Source: Pollutimonas subterranea
GTDB lineage: Bacteria; Pseudomonadota; Gammaproteobacteria; Burkholderiales; Burkholderiaceae_B
Direction: 5' to 3'
DNA: 64,000 nt
NCBI RefSeq assembly: GCF_002849655.1
Contig: NZ_PDNW01000019.1
Location: 1 to 64,000 of the forward strand
The notes below the pieces were generated by a model. It worked only from the letters and a program-made list of their open reading frames with translations, was not told where the DNA came from and made no database searches. Made by a program: the position numbers and the translations under genes. Below are positions 36,842 to 46,558 of this stretch, piece by piece. Position 1 is the first letter of the stretch; the number at the start of each line of letters is the position of its first letter.

Positions 36842-37723
36842 TCAAGCCGTAAGACGCGTGGCGGCTTCGCGATATTTGGCAGCCGTCTTTTCCAGGACAT
36901 CGGCAGGCAGGCGTGGTGCGGGAGGTGTCTTGTCCCAAACCTGGGTTTCCAGCCAGTCGCGCACGAACTGCTTGTCGAACGACGGCGGACTAATGCCCTC
37001 GGCGTAATCCGATGCCGGCCAGAAACGCGACGAGTCCGGTGTCAGCACTTCGTCCATAAGGTGCAGGCGACCCTCGTCATCCAGGCCGAATTCGAACTTG
37101 GTGTCGGCAATGATGATGCCCTTGTCCAACGCAAAGGCGGCTGCCTCGGAATACAGGCGCAAGGTAACGCTGCGGATCTCTTCGGCCAGGTCTTTGCCGA
37201 CCTGGCTCACCACGTAGTCGAAATCCACGTTCTCGTCATGCGAGCCGAGCTCGGCCTTGGCCGCAGGCGTAAAAATGGGTTCGGGCAGCCGGCTGGCCTG
37301 TTGCAGGCCGGATGGCAGGCTTATGCCGCATACCTTGCCGCTGTCGCGATAATCGTTCCAGCCCGAGCCGATGAGATAGCCCCGCGCTACGGCTTCCACC
37401 ATGATGGGTTTCAGGCGCTTGACCACCATGGCGCGACCCGCGACTTGCTCGCGCTCGTCAGCGGCGACGACGTCTTCGGCCGCGATTCCGGTGGCATGAT
37501 TGGGCAAAACGTGCGCGAGCTTCTTCAGCCAGAACTCGGTCAACTCGGTCAGCACCTGGCCTTTGCCTGGTATGGGATCATCAAGAATGACATCGAAGGC
37601 CGATATGCGATCGGACGCCACAATGAGCAGCTTGTCGTCGCCCACCGCGTACATATCGCGCACCTTACCGCGGGCCAGCAAAGGAAGCGACTTGATTGTT
37701 GATTGGTGTAGTGCCTGTACCAC
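36842..37723 (-). CDS. purC: SAICAR synthetase
   Basis: PurC joins CAIR and aspartate with ATP. The start is taken as GTG 37723, with AAGGA upstream, giving 293 residues beginning [25 protein letters not shown]; the frame runs to 37780 without a better site. Motifs include [37 protein letters not shown] and [10 protein letters not shown], all typical of the longer fungal-like PurC found in betaproteobacteria. A strong hairpin lies in the leader just upstream. Confidence 0.93.
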   Translation of the reverse strand: MVQALHQSTIKSLPLLARGKVRDMYAVGDDKLLIVASDRISAFDVILDDPIPGKGQVLTELTEFWLKKLAHVLPNHATGIAAEDVVAADEREQVAGRAMVVKRLKPIMVEAVARGYLIGSGWNDYRDSGKVCGISLPSGLQQASRLPEPIFTPAAKAELGSHDENVDFDYVVSQVGKDLAEEIRSVTLRLYSEAAAFALDKGIIIADTKFEFGLDDEGRLHLMDEVLTPDSSRFWPASDYAEGISPPSFDKQFVRDWLETQVWDKTPPAPRLPADVLEKTAAKYREAATRLTA

Positions 37724-37744
37724 GAGGTATCCTTGAAATAGAAC

Positions 37745-37771
37745 GTCCTGCCGGACCAGTCCGGACAGGAC
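37745..37771 (-). terminator. strong hairpin between fba and purC
   Basis: On the minus strand GTCCTGTCCGGAC pairs with GTCCGGCAGGAC across a 2-nt loop with one bulge. It lies between the fba stop (37798) and the purC GTG (37723). The following sequence (GTTCTATTT) is only moderately T-rich, so it may terminate, attenuate or stabilise an mRNA end. Confidence 0.5.
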
Positions 37772-37797
37772 GCGAATCAATACAAAGCCTGATGCAT

Positions 37798-38862
37798 TTA
37801 CTTGACGACTTGTGCCAGCTCTCCGGCCGAGTAGCGCTTGGCCATTTCAGTCAGGGAAATAGGCTTGATCTTGCTGGCATTGCCGGCGGTGCCGAATTGT
37901 TCATAGCGCTGCTTGCAGACATCCTTGGCTGCCTGGCGCGCAGGCTTGAGGTATTCGCGCGGATCGAACTTGGATGGGTTCTCGCCCATGAAGCGGCGGA
38001 TGGCGCCGGTCATGGCCAGGCGGATATCGGTGTCGATATTGATCTTGCGAACACCGAACTTGATGGCTTCCTGGATTTCCTCGACCGGGACACCGTAGGT
38101 TTCTTTCATGTCGCCGCCGAACTCACGGATCTCCGCCAACAGTTCCTGCGGCACGCTGGAGCTGCCGTGCATCACCAAGTGCGTGTTCGGCAGGCGATGA
38201 TGGATTTCCTTGATGCGCGAAATCGACAGGATATCGCCAGTGGGCTTACGGGTGAACTTGTAGGCGCCATGGCTGGTTCCGATAGCGATGGCAAGCGCGT
38301 CGAGCTGCGTTTGGCGGACGAAATCGGCGGCCTGCTCGGGGTCGGTCAGCAATTGCTCCATGGTGAGTTTTCCGTCGGCGCCATGGCCGTCTTCCTTGTC
38401 GCCCTGCATGGTTTCCAGTGAACCCAGGCAGCCGAGTTCGCCTTCGACCGTCACGCCCACCTTATGGGCCATCTCGACCACACGGCGAGTGACGTCCATG
38501 TTGTATTCGTAATCGGCAATGGTCTTGCCGTCTTCCTTGAGCGAGCCGTCCATCATTACGCTGGAGAATCCGAGGTCGATGGCGCCCTGGCAAATGGCTG
38601 GCGATTGGCCATGGTCCTGGTGCATGACGACGGGAATATTGGGGTAGCTTTCTACCGCGGCCTGGATCAGATACTTGAGAAAGCCTTCGCCGGCGTATTT
38701 ACGGGCGCCCGCCGATGCCTGCATGATGACCGGACTGTCGGTTTCGGAAGCCGCTTCCATGATGGCCTGGACTTGCTCCAGGTTGTTGACGTTGAAAGCT
38801 GGGATACCGTAGCCGTTTTCGGCCGCATGATCGAGCAACTGACGCATGGAAACTAGAGCCAT
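37798..38862 (-). CDS. fba: fructose-bisphosphate aldolase, class II
   Basis: A zinc-dependent aldolase of glycolysis and gluconeogenesis. The 354-residue protein contains [30 protein letters not shown] with the metal-binding His and catalytic Asp near residues 80-108, [23 protein letters not shown] and [11 protein letters not shown] perfect AGGAGG lies upstream. Length and sequence are those of the Calvin-cycle-type (CbbA) class II aldolases, though no RuBisCO genes are in the window. It belongs to the tkt-gap-pgk-mogA-fba run. Confidence 0.95.
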   Translation of the reverse strand: MALVSMRQLLDHAAENGYGIPAFNVNNLEQVQAIMEAASETDSPVIMQASAGARKYAGEGFLKYLIQAAVESYPNIPVVMHQDHGQSPAICQGAIDLGFSSVMMDGSLKEDGKTIADYEYNMDVTRRVVEMAHKVGVTVEGELGCLGSLETMQGDKEDGHGADGKLTMEQLLTDPEQAADFVRQTQLDALAIAIGTSHGAYKFTRKPTGDILSISRIKEIHHRLPNTHLVMHGSSSVPQELLAEIREFGGDMKETYGVPVEEIQEAIKFGVRKINIDTDIRLAMTGAIRRFMGENPSKFDPREYLKPARQAAKDVCKQRYEQFGTAGNASKIKPISLTEMAKRYSAGELAQVVK

Positions 38863-38939
38863 GGCAAGACCTCCTGAAAGCAGATTGAATAGGGATAGCC
38901 TCGATTTTACGAGGGAATGAGATTAATTGCTGATGGTCA

Positions 38940-39560
38940 TCAGCGTGTCGCCGACTTAGGACGAAAGGCGGCAACGCGATCCTTGTGCGTTTCGACGTAA
39001 GGCCCGCCGATGAGGTCGATGCAATAGGGTACGGCCGCGAAGATGCCCGGAACCATTACCTTGCCCTCCGGGTCCTTCAAGCCTTCCAGCGTTTCCTGGA
39101 TGGACTTGGGCTGCCCGGGCAGATTAATGATCAGTGCCGCATGGTCGGGCGTTTCGCGGACCACGGCGACTTGCCGGGAAAGTATTGCCGTCGGCACGAA
39201 TTTCAGGCTGATCTGGCGCATCTGCTCGCCAAAACCCGGCATCTCGCGCGTGGCAACCGCGAGCGTCGCTTCCGGCGTTACGTCACGCCTGGCCGGACCG
39301 GTGCCGCCCGTGGTCAACACTAGGTCGCAGCCCACTACGTCCACCAGCTCGACCAGCGTGGCCGATATCTGCTGGCGCTCATCGGGAATCAGGCGCGCGG
39401 CGAACTGCGGCGGCCGGGTCAAGACAGCGCTCAGCCAAGCTTGCAGCGCAGGAATACCCTTGTCTTCGTAGGTGCCGCTAGAAGCCCGGTCGGAAATCGA
39501 CACCAGGCCCACCAACAACTCGTCGGGATGGTTGCGGACTAGCCGCGAGGATACAGTCAT
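38940..39560 (-). CDS. mogA: molybdopterin adenylyltransferase MogA
   Basis: MogA activates molybdopterin with ATP before molybdate insertion. The 206-residue protein has VGLVSISDRASSGTYEDKGIPALQAWL near residue 17, the MoCF loop LVLTTGGTGPARRDVTPEATLAV, and LIINLPGQPKSIQETLEG. It sits between pgk and fba, a place where a pyruvate kinase gene is commonly found in related genomes. GGGAA precedes the ATG. Confidence 0.92.
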   Translation of the reverse strand: MTVSSRLVRNHPDELLVGLVSISDRASSGTYEDKGIPALQAWLSAVLTRPPQFAARLIPDERQQISATLVELVDVVGCDLVLTTGGTGPARRDVTPEATLAVATREMPGFGEQMRQISLKFVPTAILSRQVAVVRETPDHAALIINLPGQPKSIQETLEGLKDPEGKVMVPGIFAAVPYCIDLIGGPYVETHKDRVAAFRPKSATR

Positions 39561-39587
39561 GAATATTCCCAGTTAGCGGGTGCAGGA

Positions 39588-40778
39588 TCAGTTCCGCGCA
39601 CGTTCTTCCAGAATGGCAACCGCCGGCAGCGTCCTGCCTTCCAGGAACTCCAGGAAAGCCCCGCCGCCCGTCGAGATATAGCCGATCTTGTCGCCTATGC
39701 CGTATTTCGCAATCGCAGCCAGGGTATCGCCACCGCCGGCAATGGAAAACCCGTCCGTATCGGCAATCGCCTGCGCCACCACCTTGGTGCCGTTGGCAAA
39801 GGCATCGAATTCGAATACGCCTACCGGACCATTCCAGACGATGGTGCCGGCCTGCGCAAGAATGCCCGCCAATTGCTCGGCGGTTTGCGGGCCGATATCC
39901 AGGATCAGGTCATCGTCGGCCACCGCGTCGGCCGCCTTTACCGTCGCCTGGGCATCGGCGCCAAAGGTCTTGGCGCACACCACATCCACCGGAATGGGCA
40001 CGGCTGCATCGCGTCCCTTCATCATGTCGATCACGGCACGGGCCTGATCCACCTGGTCCGGCTCGGCCAGCGACTTACCGATGGCGTGCCCCGCCGCCAG
40101 CATAAAGGTATTGGCGATACCGCCGCCCACGATCAGTTGATCGACCTTATCGGCCAAGGCCTGCAAGATGGAAAGCTTGGTCGATACCTTTGAACCGCCC
40201 ACGATGGCCACGAGCGGCCGCTTGGGCTCTTTCAATGCACGGCCCAGGGCCAGCAGCTCGGCTTCCAGCAAGGGACCTGCACAGGCGATGGGCGCATACT
40301 TGGCAATTCCGTGCGTCGTGGCTTCGGCGCGATGGGCGGTACCAAATGCATCGTTTACGTACACATCGCATAAAGCCGCCATTTTGCGGGAAAGCTCCGG
40401 ATCATCCTTCTTCTCGCCCACGTTGCAGCGGCAATTCTCCAGCATCACGACCTGCCCGGGGCTGACTGTAACCCCGTCGACCCAATCGGTCACCAGCGTG
40501 ACAGGAGCGCCCAGCAAAGCGGAAAGCCGGCTCGCCACCGGAGCCAGCGTATCGGCATCGGTAACCGTGCCTTCGGTAGGCCGCCCCAGATGAGACGTGA
40601 CCATGACGGCGGCGCCGGCATCAAGCGCCAGCCGTATGGCGGGCACTGAAGCCCTGATACGCGTGTCTTCGGTAATTTCGCCGTCAGCGAGCGGAACATT
40701 CAGGTCAGAGCGAATGAACACGCGCTTGCCGCCAAGCGCATCGGTTTTCGCCAAAGCGGTAAGTGTATTGATGGTCAT
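39588..40778 (-). CDS. pgk: phosphoglycerate kinase
   Basis: Pgk transfers phosphate between 1,3-bisphosphoglycerate and ADP. The 396-residue protein starts with [31 protein letters not shown], has [13 protein letters not shown], the hinge [16 protein letters not shown] and the nucleotide-binding C-terminal [13 protein letters not shown] and [21 protein letters not shown] site precedes the ATG. It follows gap with a 70-bp spacer containing a hairpin. Confidence 0.96.
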   Translation of the reverse strand: MTINTLTALAKTDALGGKRVFIRSDLNVPLADGEITEDTRIRASVPAIRLALDAGAAVMVTSHLGRPTEGTVTDADTLAPVASRLSALLGAPVTLVTDWVDGVTVSPGQVVMLENCRCNVGEKKDDPELSRKMAALCDVYVNDAFGTAHRAEATTHGIAKYAPIACAGPLLEAELLALGRALKEPKRPLVAIVGGSKVSTKLSILQALADKVDQLIVGGGIANTFMLAAGHAIGKSLAEPDQVDQARAVIDMMKGRDAAVPIPVDVVCAKTFGADAQATVKAADAVADDDLILDIGPQTAEQLAGILAQAGTIVWNGPVGVFEFDAFANGTKVVAQAIADTDGFSIAGGGDTLAAIAKYGIGDKIGYISTGGGAFLEFLEGRTLPAVAILEERARN

Positions 40779-40812
40779 AAAGATATCCCCCGCCGATAGG
40801 CAGACGTGTCAA

Positions 40813-40830
40813 GGGCGGGTTACCCCGCCC
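40813..40830 (-). other. GC-rich hairpin in the gap-pgk spacer
   Basis: GGGCGGG (40813-40819) pairs with CCCGCCC (40824-40830) around a 4-nt loop. With no T-run after it, it more likely marks an mRNA processing or stability element within the operon than a strong terminator. Confidence 0.45.
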
Positions 40831-40850
40831 CTGTACTGATAAAGAGTCGA

Positions 40851-41864
40851 TTACTTGGCCGACATCAGGGCGACCGTGGTATCGAGCATGCGATTGGAGA
40901 AACCCCATTCGTTGTCATACCAGGAAGATACCTTGACCAATGAACCGGACACCTTCGTCAGGCCTGCGTCCACCGTGCTGGAGGCCGGATTGTGGTTGTA
41001 GTCGACCGACACGAGCGGCTCGTCGTTGTATTCGAGGATGCCCTTCAAAGGACCTTCGTCGGCAGCCGCCTTGAGGATGGCGTTGACTTCTTCGACCGTC
41101 GTCTCGCGAGCCGACACAAAGGACAGGTCGACGATCGAGACGTTGATGGTCGGTACGCGTATGGCGTAGCCGTCGAGCTTGCCGTTGAGCTCTGGCAGGA
41201 CCAGGCCAACGGCGGACGCTGCGCCCGTCTTGGTCGGGATCATGCTTTGCGTGGCCGAACGTGCGCGGCGCAGGTCTTCGTGATAGACGTCGGTAAGGAC
41301 CTGGTCGTTGGTGTAGGAGTGAATCGTCGTCATCAGGCCATTGACCAGACCCAGCTTCTCGTGCAGCGGCTGCACCAACGGAGCCAGGCAGTTCGTGGTG
41401 CAAGAGGCGTTGGAAATAACGGTATCGCTGGACTTCAGAACCTGGTGGTTCACGCCGTACACAATGGTGGCGTCGACATCTTTGCCGCCCGGAGCCGAAA
41501 TAATGACTTTCTTGGCGCCGCCCTTGATGTGGGCGCTGGCCTTTTCCTTGCTGGTGAAGAAACCGGTGCATTCGAGCACGACGTCCACGTTGAGGTCGCC
41601 CCAGGGCAAGGCGGACGGATCGCGGTTGGCGAGCACGCGGATCTTATCGCCGTTGACCACCATATAGTCGCCGTCCACAGCCACTGTACCGGGGAACTTT
41701 CCGTGGGCGGTATCGAAGCGCGTAAGGTGTACGTTGGTCTTGGGATCGCCCAAGTCGTTGATGGCCACGATTTCTATATCGTGCTTCTTGCCGCCTTCGT
41801 AATGCGCACGCAAGATATTGCGTCCGATACGGCCATACCCATTAATTGCAACACGAATCGTCAT
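40851..41864 (-). CDS. gap: glyceraldehyde-3-phosphate dehydrogenase, type I
   Basis: The phosphorylating NAD(P)-dependent GAPDH. Its 337 residues start [23 protein letters not shown] and contain the catalytic Cys in [17 protein letters not shown] near residue 157 and [12 protein letters not shown] near the C terminus. AGGAGAG precedes the ATG. It lies 15 bp downstream of tkt on the minus strand and is likely co-transcribed with tkt and pgk. Confidence 0.96.
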   Translation of the reverse strand: MTIRVAINGYGRIGRNILRAHYEGGKKHDIEIVAINDLGDPKTNVHLTRFDTAHGKFPGTVAVDGDYMVVNGDKIRVLANRDPSALPWGDLNVDVVLECTGFFTSKEKASAHIKGGAKKVIISAPGGKDVDATIVYGVNHQVLKSSDTVISNASCTTNCLAPLVQPLHEKLGLVNGLMTTIHSYTNDQVLTDVYHEDLRRARSATQSMIPTKTGAASAVGLVLPELNGKLDGYAIRVPTINVSIVDLSFVSARETTVEEVNAILKAAADEGPLKGILEYNDEPLVSVDYNHNPASSTVDAGLTKVSGSLVKVSSWYDNEWGFSNRMLDTTVALMSAK

Positions 41865-41879
41865 TGTTACTCTCCTGTT

Positions 41880-43925
41880 TTATAAAACTTGCTCAACGGC
41901 TGCGGCAACCCGCTCGACGGTCAATCCAAAGAATTTGAACAACACGCCGGCAGGAGCCGATTCGCCGTAGGTATCGATGCCGACGACCGCGCCGTCCAGG
42001 CCCACGTACTTGTACCAGCCGGATGTGACGCCAGCCTCGACGGCCACGCGCGGCAGGCCGGCCGGCAAAACGGATTCACGCCATTGTGCGTCCTGCGCAT
42101 CGAAGACGTTGGTACACGGCATGGACACCACCCGCACAGCAACGCCCTTGGCGGCAAGCTGCTCTTGCGCACCCAGCGCAAGCTCGACTTCCGAGCCGGT
42201 GGCGATGATGATGGCCTGAGCGTTATCGGCATCACGCAAGACGTAGCCACCGCGGCTGATGCCTGCGATGGCCGCGGCGTCGCGAGGCACAAAGGGAAGA
42301 TTCTGGCGCGACAGCAGTAAGGCACTAGGGCCGCCATCGCGGACGGTCATGCCCACGCTGGCCGGCCGCTGGATGGCACTTGCCCAGGCGACAGCGGTTT
42401 CAGTCGTATCGCAGGGACGCCATACGTGCAGGTTGGGAATCAGGCGCAGACTGGCGGCATGTTCCACGGATTGGTGAGTGGGGCCGTCTTCGCCCAGGCC
42501 GATGGAGTCGTGCGTAAAGACATGCACCACGCGCTGCTTCATCAGCGCGGCCATGCGCAAGGCATTGCGGGAATAGTCGGAAAACGTAAGGAAGGTGCCG
42601 CCGAACGGCAGGTATCCGCCATGCAGGGCGATGCCATTCATGACCGCGGCCATTCCGAATTCGCGCACGCCGTAGTTGATATGACGGCCAAAACGCAGAT
42701 GAAGCTGCCCGGCGCGCACGGGAGACACGCCCTTCCAGTCGGTGAAATTGGATCCGGTCAGGTCGGCCGAGCCGCCCAGGAACTCGGGCAGAAGCTCGGC
42801 AAACGCGGCAATCGCAAACTGCGAAGCCTTGCGGCTGGCGACCGTTTCGGCCTTTTGATTCGTGGCTTCGATGAATTGCTGCGAGCGCTCGGCAAAGTCG
42901 GCCGGCAAGTCGCTGGCAAGGCGACGCTGGAGCTCGGCGGCTTCGGTCGGAAATTCCTTCGCGTAGGCGTCGAACCGGGTTTGCCATTCCGACTGCAGCT
43001 GCTGTCCTTTTTCCTTGCCATCCCATAGTGCATAAATTTCGGCCGGCACATGAAACGGCTCGTAGGGCCAGTTCAGTGCCTCGCGAGTGGCGTGGATTTC
43101 CTCGGCGCCCAGCGGCGCACCATGCACTTTTTCCGTACCGGCAGCATGGGGCGCGCCCTTGCCGATGACCGTACGGCAGCAAATAAGCGTGGGACCGCTG
43201 CCTTCCGTTGCAAGCTGCTTGGCCTGGACGATAGCCGCATCGACCGCGCTGGTGCTGTGACCGTCGACACCGCGCACGACGTTCCAGCCGTAGCTTTCGA
43301 AACGCTTGGCCGTATCGTCGCCAAACCAGTTCTCCACGGGACCGTCAATGGAAATGCCGTTGTCGTCGTAGAACACAATGAGCTTGGACAGCTTGAGCGT
43401 CCCGGCCAGCGAGCATGCTTCGTGCGAGATGCCTTCCATGAGGCAGCCGTCGCCCACGAAGGCGTAGGTATAGTGATCGACAATCGCATGATGCTCGCGG
43501 TTGAATTCCTGCGCCAGCAGTGCCTCGGCCAGCGCCATGCCCACCGCGTTTGCAAGGCCCTGCCCCAGCGGGCCGGTGGTGGTTTCTATGCCCGCAGTAA
43601 TGCCGACTTCCGGGTGTCCCGGTGTCCGCGAATGCAATTGCCTGAAATTCCCGATCTCTTCAATGGGCAGGTCGTAGCCGCTAAGGTGCAACAGCGAATA
43701 AAGAAGCATGGAACCATGCCCGTTCGACAACACGAAACGGTCGCGGTCGGCCCAGGCCGGATCAGAGGGATTGTGCCGCAAGTGGCGGGTCCACAAGGCT
43801 TCGGCAATATCGGCCATCCCCATGGGGGCTCCGGGATGGCCTGAATTGGCTTGTTGAACCGCATCCATCGACAATGCACGGATAGCATTTGCCATGGAAG
43901 AATCTTGGGCTGGCGTATGGCTCAT
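41880..43925 (-). CDS. tkt: transketolase
   Basis: Thiamine-diphosphate enzyme of the pentose phosphate pathway. The 681 residues include [38 protein letters not shown], the ThDP/Mg motif [54 protein letters not shown] with the catalytic His region, and a C-terminal domain. It is the first gene of the glycolytic run and diverges from rsmE, with a ~180-bp promoter gap. The internal ATG in front of ANAIRALS is an alternative start 10 residues in. Confidence 0.95.
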   Translation of the reverse strand: MSHTPAQDSSMANAIRALSMDAVQQANSGHPGAPMGMADIAEALWTRHLRHNPSDPAWADRDRFVLSNGHGSMLLYSLLHLSGYDLPIEEIGNFRQLHSRTPGHPEVGITAGIETTTGPLGQGLANAVGMALAEALLAQEFNREHHAIVDHYTYAFVGDGCLMEGISHEACSLAGTLKLSKLIVFYDDNGISIDGPVENWFGDDTAKRFESYGWNVVRGVDGHSTSAVDAAIVQAKQLATEGSGPTLICCRTVIGKGAPHAAGTEKVHGAPLGAEEIHATREALNWPYEPFHVPAEIYALWDGKEKGQQLQSEWQTRFDAYAKEFPTEAAELQRRLASDLPADFAERSQQFIEATNQKAETVASRKASQFAIAAFAELLPEFLGGSADLTGSNFTDWKGVSPVRAGQLHLRFGRHINYGVREFGMAAVMNGIALHGGYLPFGGTFLTFSDYSRNALRMAALMKQRVVHVFTHDSIGLGEDGPTHQSVEHAASLRLIPNLHVWRPCDTTETAVAWASAIQRPASVGMTVRDGGPSALLLSRQNLPFVPRDAAAIAGISRGGYVLRDADNAQAIIIATGSEVELALGAQEQLAAKGVAVRVVSMPCTNVFDAQDAQWRESVLPAGLPRVAVEAGVTSGWYKYVGLDGAVVGIDTYGESAPAGVLFKFFGLTVERVAAAVEQVL

Positions 43926-44106
43926 TCAAAACTCGCTAGAGACGACAAACCACGGAAAAGGCCTGGCGCCATCGATAAGGTTTACGAAGCGGTCGATTTT
44001 AACACCGGGGAAATATACTGCTGGAACCCTGCGCGAGGGCGCAATGGCGCGGACTTGCAATCGGACAGTATCATTCCAGTCTTCATTACAGCCCGGTATT
44101 CGTCTT

Positions 44107-44841
44107 ATGGCTATTCCCCGATTTTTCTGTGCTGCCGCACTGGCGTCCAACACGACCGTAAAGCTCGCGCCTGAGCTGGCCCATCATGCCATTAGGGTGC
44201 TGCGCTTGAAACCCGACTCGGACATCGTCCTGTTCAACGGGCTGGGCGGCCAGTACCCGGCCACGCTGCACATTGAAGGAAAAAACGGCTTCGCATCCTT
44301 GGGCGAACACGAACCGATCGAAGCCGAGCTCGATGGAGACATCACGCTGGTGCAAGGCATACCCGCCGGCGACAAAATGGACTGGATTATTGAAAAGGCG
44401 GTGGAGCTGGGCGCCCGGCGCCTGGTGCCAATTACCGCCCAGCGCAGCGTACTGCAACTGTCGGGCGAACGATTGCACAAGCGCATGCAGCATTGGAGGC
44501 GGATTGCCCAGTCGGCCAGTGAACAATGCGGGCGCAATCGCATCATGGAAATAGCGGAACCCGCCACATTGCGCGACTATCTGGCAGGGCGTCGCGACGA
44601 TGCCGACGACATACTGTTCTGCCACCCTGCAAGCCCGCATACGCTGGCCCAGGCAATGTCGTCGATGCAGGACCGCGTGACGCTGCTGGTGGGTCCCGAA
44701 GGCGGCTGGTCCGGCGACGAGCAGACCCTGGTGGAGCGCCATGGCCTGACCGCCGTCAGCTTCGGCAAGCGCGTGCTGCGCACTGAGACCGCAGGCCTGG
44801 CGCTGATAGCTGCGATCAGCGCCCTGCGCGGCTGGGACTGA
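44107..44841 (+). CDS. rsmE: 16S rRNA m3U1498 methyltransferase
   Basis: RsmE methylates U1498 of 16S rRNA with SAM. From ATG 44107 the protein has 244 residues: an N-terminal PUA-like part (AIPRFFCAAALASN, HHAIRVLRLK) and a SPOUT domain with GARRLVPITAQRSV, QSASEQCGRNRI, LLVGPEGGWSGDEQ and the C-terminal knot region LRTETAGLALIAAISAL. The frame is open to 43894, but only 44107 begins at the domain. No clear ribosome-binding site is seen. Confidence 0.92.
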   Translation: MAIPRFFCAAALASNTTVKLAPELAHHAIRVLRLKPDSDIVLFNGLGGQYPATLHIEGKNGFASLGEHEPIEAELDGDITLVQGIPAGDKMDWIIEKAVELGARRLVPITAQRSVLQLSGERLHKRMQHWRRIAQSASEQCGRNRIMEIAEPATLRDYLAGRRDDADDILFCHPASPHTLAQAMSSMQDRVTLLVGPEGGWSGDEQTLVERHGLTAVSFGKRVLRTETAGLALIAAISALRGWD

Positions 44842-44864
44842 TCGGGTCCGCCCTCAGCGCCTGC

Positions 44865-45335
44865 TTATTCGGGTACGCGCGAACCCGAATACGGCTCGGG
44901 CGGAATTCCGGGCTCAGGGTCTTTGTGCTTGCCGGCATGCTCGATGAAATAGGCGAAGCGCCGGTCGTTATTTGACGCGAAATCGGCGACATCGGCGCAG
45001 ACACCTTGTATTGCCTTCGAGTCATCGGCAAGCGCGGGATCGCCCGAGTGAAGATTGTGGAACCACAGGAAAAGGCCAACCTTCTGGTCGAGTACCGTGT
45101 CACAAAGGCAGTCGTACAGCGCATCAAGATTGCCACCGAAGTATTCGGGAAAATCCACGGCCTTGACGACTGCGCGCAATACTGCTGAACGACTTCTTGC
45201 GCGGTCGCAGTTGACCACGTAAGCCGTCATGCTCAGCTCGCTGGCCGCAGCGATAACTTCATCACTGGAGACGGCGGAAACGTCGATCAGCCCGCCTTTT
45301 TGCAATTTCTTTTGCAATGATTGCGCTGGGTTCAT
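44865..45335 (-). CDS. barstar-family protein without a visible barnase partner
   Basis: A 156-residue barstar-like protein. AYVVNCDRARSRSAVLRAVVKAVDFPEYFGGNLDALYDCLCD matches the core helix-strand region of barstar, including the FGxNLDAL motif that in barstar holds inhibitory helix residues. Barstar inhibits a secreted ribonuclease, but no ribonuclease toxin lies nearby. Its ATG overlaps the patatin-like gene stop by 4 bp. Related orphan barstars occur in many betaproteobacteria with unknown roles. The C terminus is Pro- and Lys-rich. Confidence 0.82.
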   Translation of the reverse strand: MNPAQSLQKKLQKGGLIDVSAVSSDEVIAAASELSMTAYVVNCDRARSRSAVLRAVVKAVDFPEYFGGNLDALYDCLCDTVLDQKVGLFLWFHNLHSGDPALADDSKAIQGVCADVADFASNNDRRFAYFIEHAGKHKDPEPGIPPEPYSGSRVPE

Positions 45336-46558
45336 TCTGGCGCCTCCTTGAAAAACGCTTTTACTTCTTCAACACGGCTCATGCTATCGGCTCGTCCCAA
45401 CTGGATGAGCGCCTGGGTATAGCTGGCCTCGAACAACAAATACGAGATTAATGCGCCGTCGGCGGCCTTTCGGGATTTAGACGATACACCGATAACGCGG
45501 AAAAGGGCGCGTGCGGCACGCGGCATATGGTCCAGATGCGCCAGCGCGAGCTGGTCGAGCGAGCGGCTGGGTGTAATCGAAAAAGTGCTGACCCGGCGCA
45601 ACGATTGGCTTTTTAATGCATTCGGCGGCAACTGCGCAAGCAAGCCATTGATTCTTTCCATACGCTCGACATCCATCGAAATACTGTCCAGGAAAATATT
45701 GGACAAGGCGTGTCCGCCAATTTGCGCCAGTGTAGGATATTTAGTGTCGACTGTTTGCTTTTCGGGATGGACCTCGTCCTTGTAGCCCGTGCCGATTACG
45801 AAGATCTTCTCGGCACCAAGGTGAATAGCGGGACTCATGGGCGCCAATTGCCGCATGGAACCATCGCCGCACCACGCAGTCTGCCCCCGAACAAGCATGG
45901 CGCGGGCCGGAAAAATAAAGGGTATGGAGCTGGATGCCAGCAGATGATCCACCCCTATTGTGCCCGGCAGGGCGCGGCGCAATGAGCGCTGCCAGGGCTT
46001 TATGGTGTTGTTCGACTGATAGAACGTCAGATGCTCGCCAGTCGTGTAGGCGGTGGCGGTGATGGCGAGCGCATCCAGGCACTCGTTTGAAAGATTCCTC
46101 TTGAGCCGGTCGAAATCCAGCGTCGCCGACAATAACTCATCCAGTGGCTGGTTATCAAGCAAGGACTGCGGCTGGCGATTGCGCAGGCCTGGGAAAAGCC
46201 AACCCAGGGCCAGAACCGTAAACCACATGACGCCTGTACGCAGCAGCCCCGGCGCATCGGCGCGGTACACCATGCCGGTACGCAGACCGCTCCATAGCTT
46301 GCGCAGCCGTTCCATGCCGGCATGGGGTTCGTCGGCAAAGCACGCCATGGCAGCGGCATTGATGGCGCCGGCAGAAGAGCCGCAAATAATCGCGAACGGA
46401 TTGCCGAAGTCGGGGGAGCGATCGGGATCGAGTATGTCCATGATCCCCGACAGCACCCCAACCTGATAGGCCGCCCGAGCTCCGCCGCCCGTCAGGATCA
46501 ACCCGACGGGCGCACCGCCCCCTCGAAAGGGTTTAGGCGGTTCTTGCGGTGTTTGCAT
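45332..46558 (-). CDS. patatin-like phospholipase
   Basis: A 408-residue patatin-fold lipid acyl hydrolase. LILTGGGARAAYQVGVL near residue 20 is the oxyanion-hole motif, GSSAGAINAAAM near 60 the nucleophile Ser elbow, and WCGDGSMRQLAP near 230 supplies the Asp of the catalytic dyad. One hydrophobic segment (VMWFTVLALGWLFPGL) near 110 may associate with membrane. Its start overlaps maeB by 26 bp and its stop overlaps the barstar start, so the three genes are likely translated in sequence. The lipid substrate is unknown. Confidence 0.88.
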   Translation of the reverse strand: MQTPQEPPKPFRGGGAPVGLILTGGGARAAYQVGVLSGIMDILDPDRSPDFGNPFAIICGSSAGAINAAAMACFADEPHAGMERLRKLWSGLRTGMVYRADAPGLLRTGVMWFTVLALGWLFPGLRNRQPQSLLDNQPLDELLSATLDFDRLKRNLSNECLDALAITATAYTTGEHLTFYQSNNTIKPWQRSLRRALPGTIGVDHLLASSSIPFIFPARAMLVRGQTAWCGDGSMRQLAPMSPAIHLGAEKIFVIGTGYKDEVHPEKQTVDTKYPTLAQIGGHALSNIFLDSISMDVERMERINGLLAQLPPNALKSQSLRRVSTFSITPSRSLDQLALAHLDHMPRAARALFRVIGVSSKSRKAADGALISYLLFEASYTQALIQLGRADSMSRVEEVKAFFKEAPE

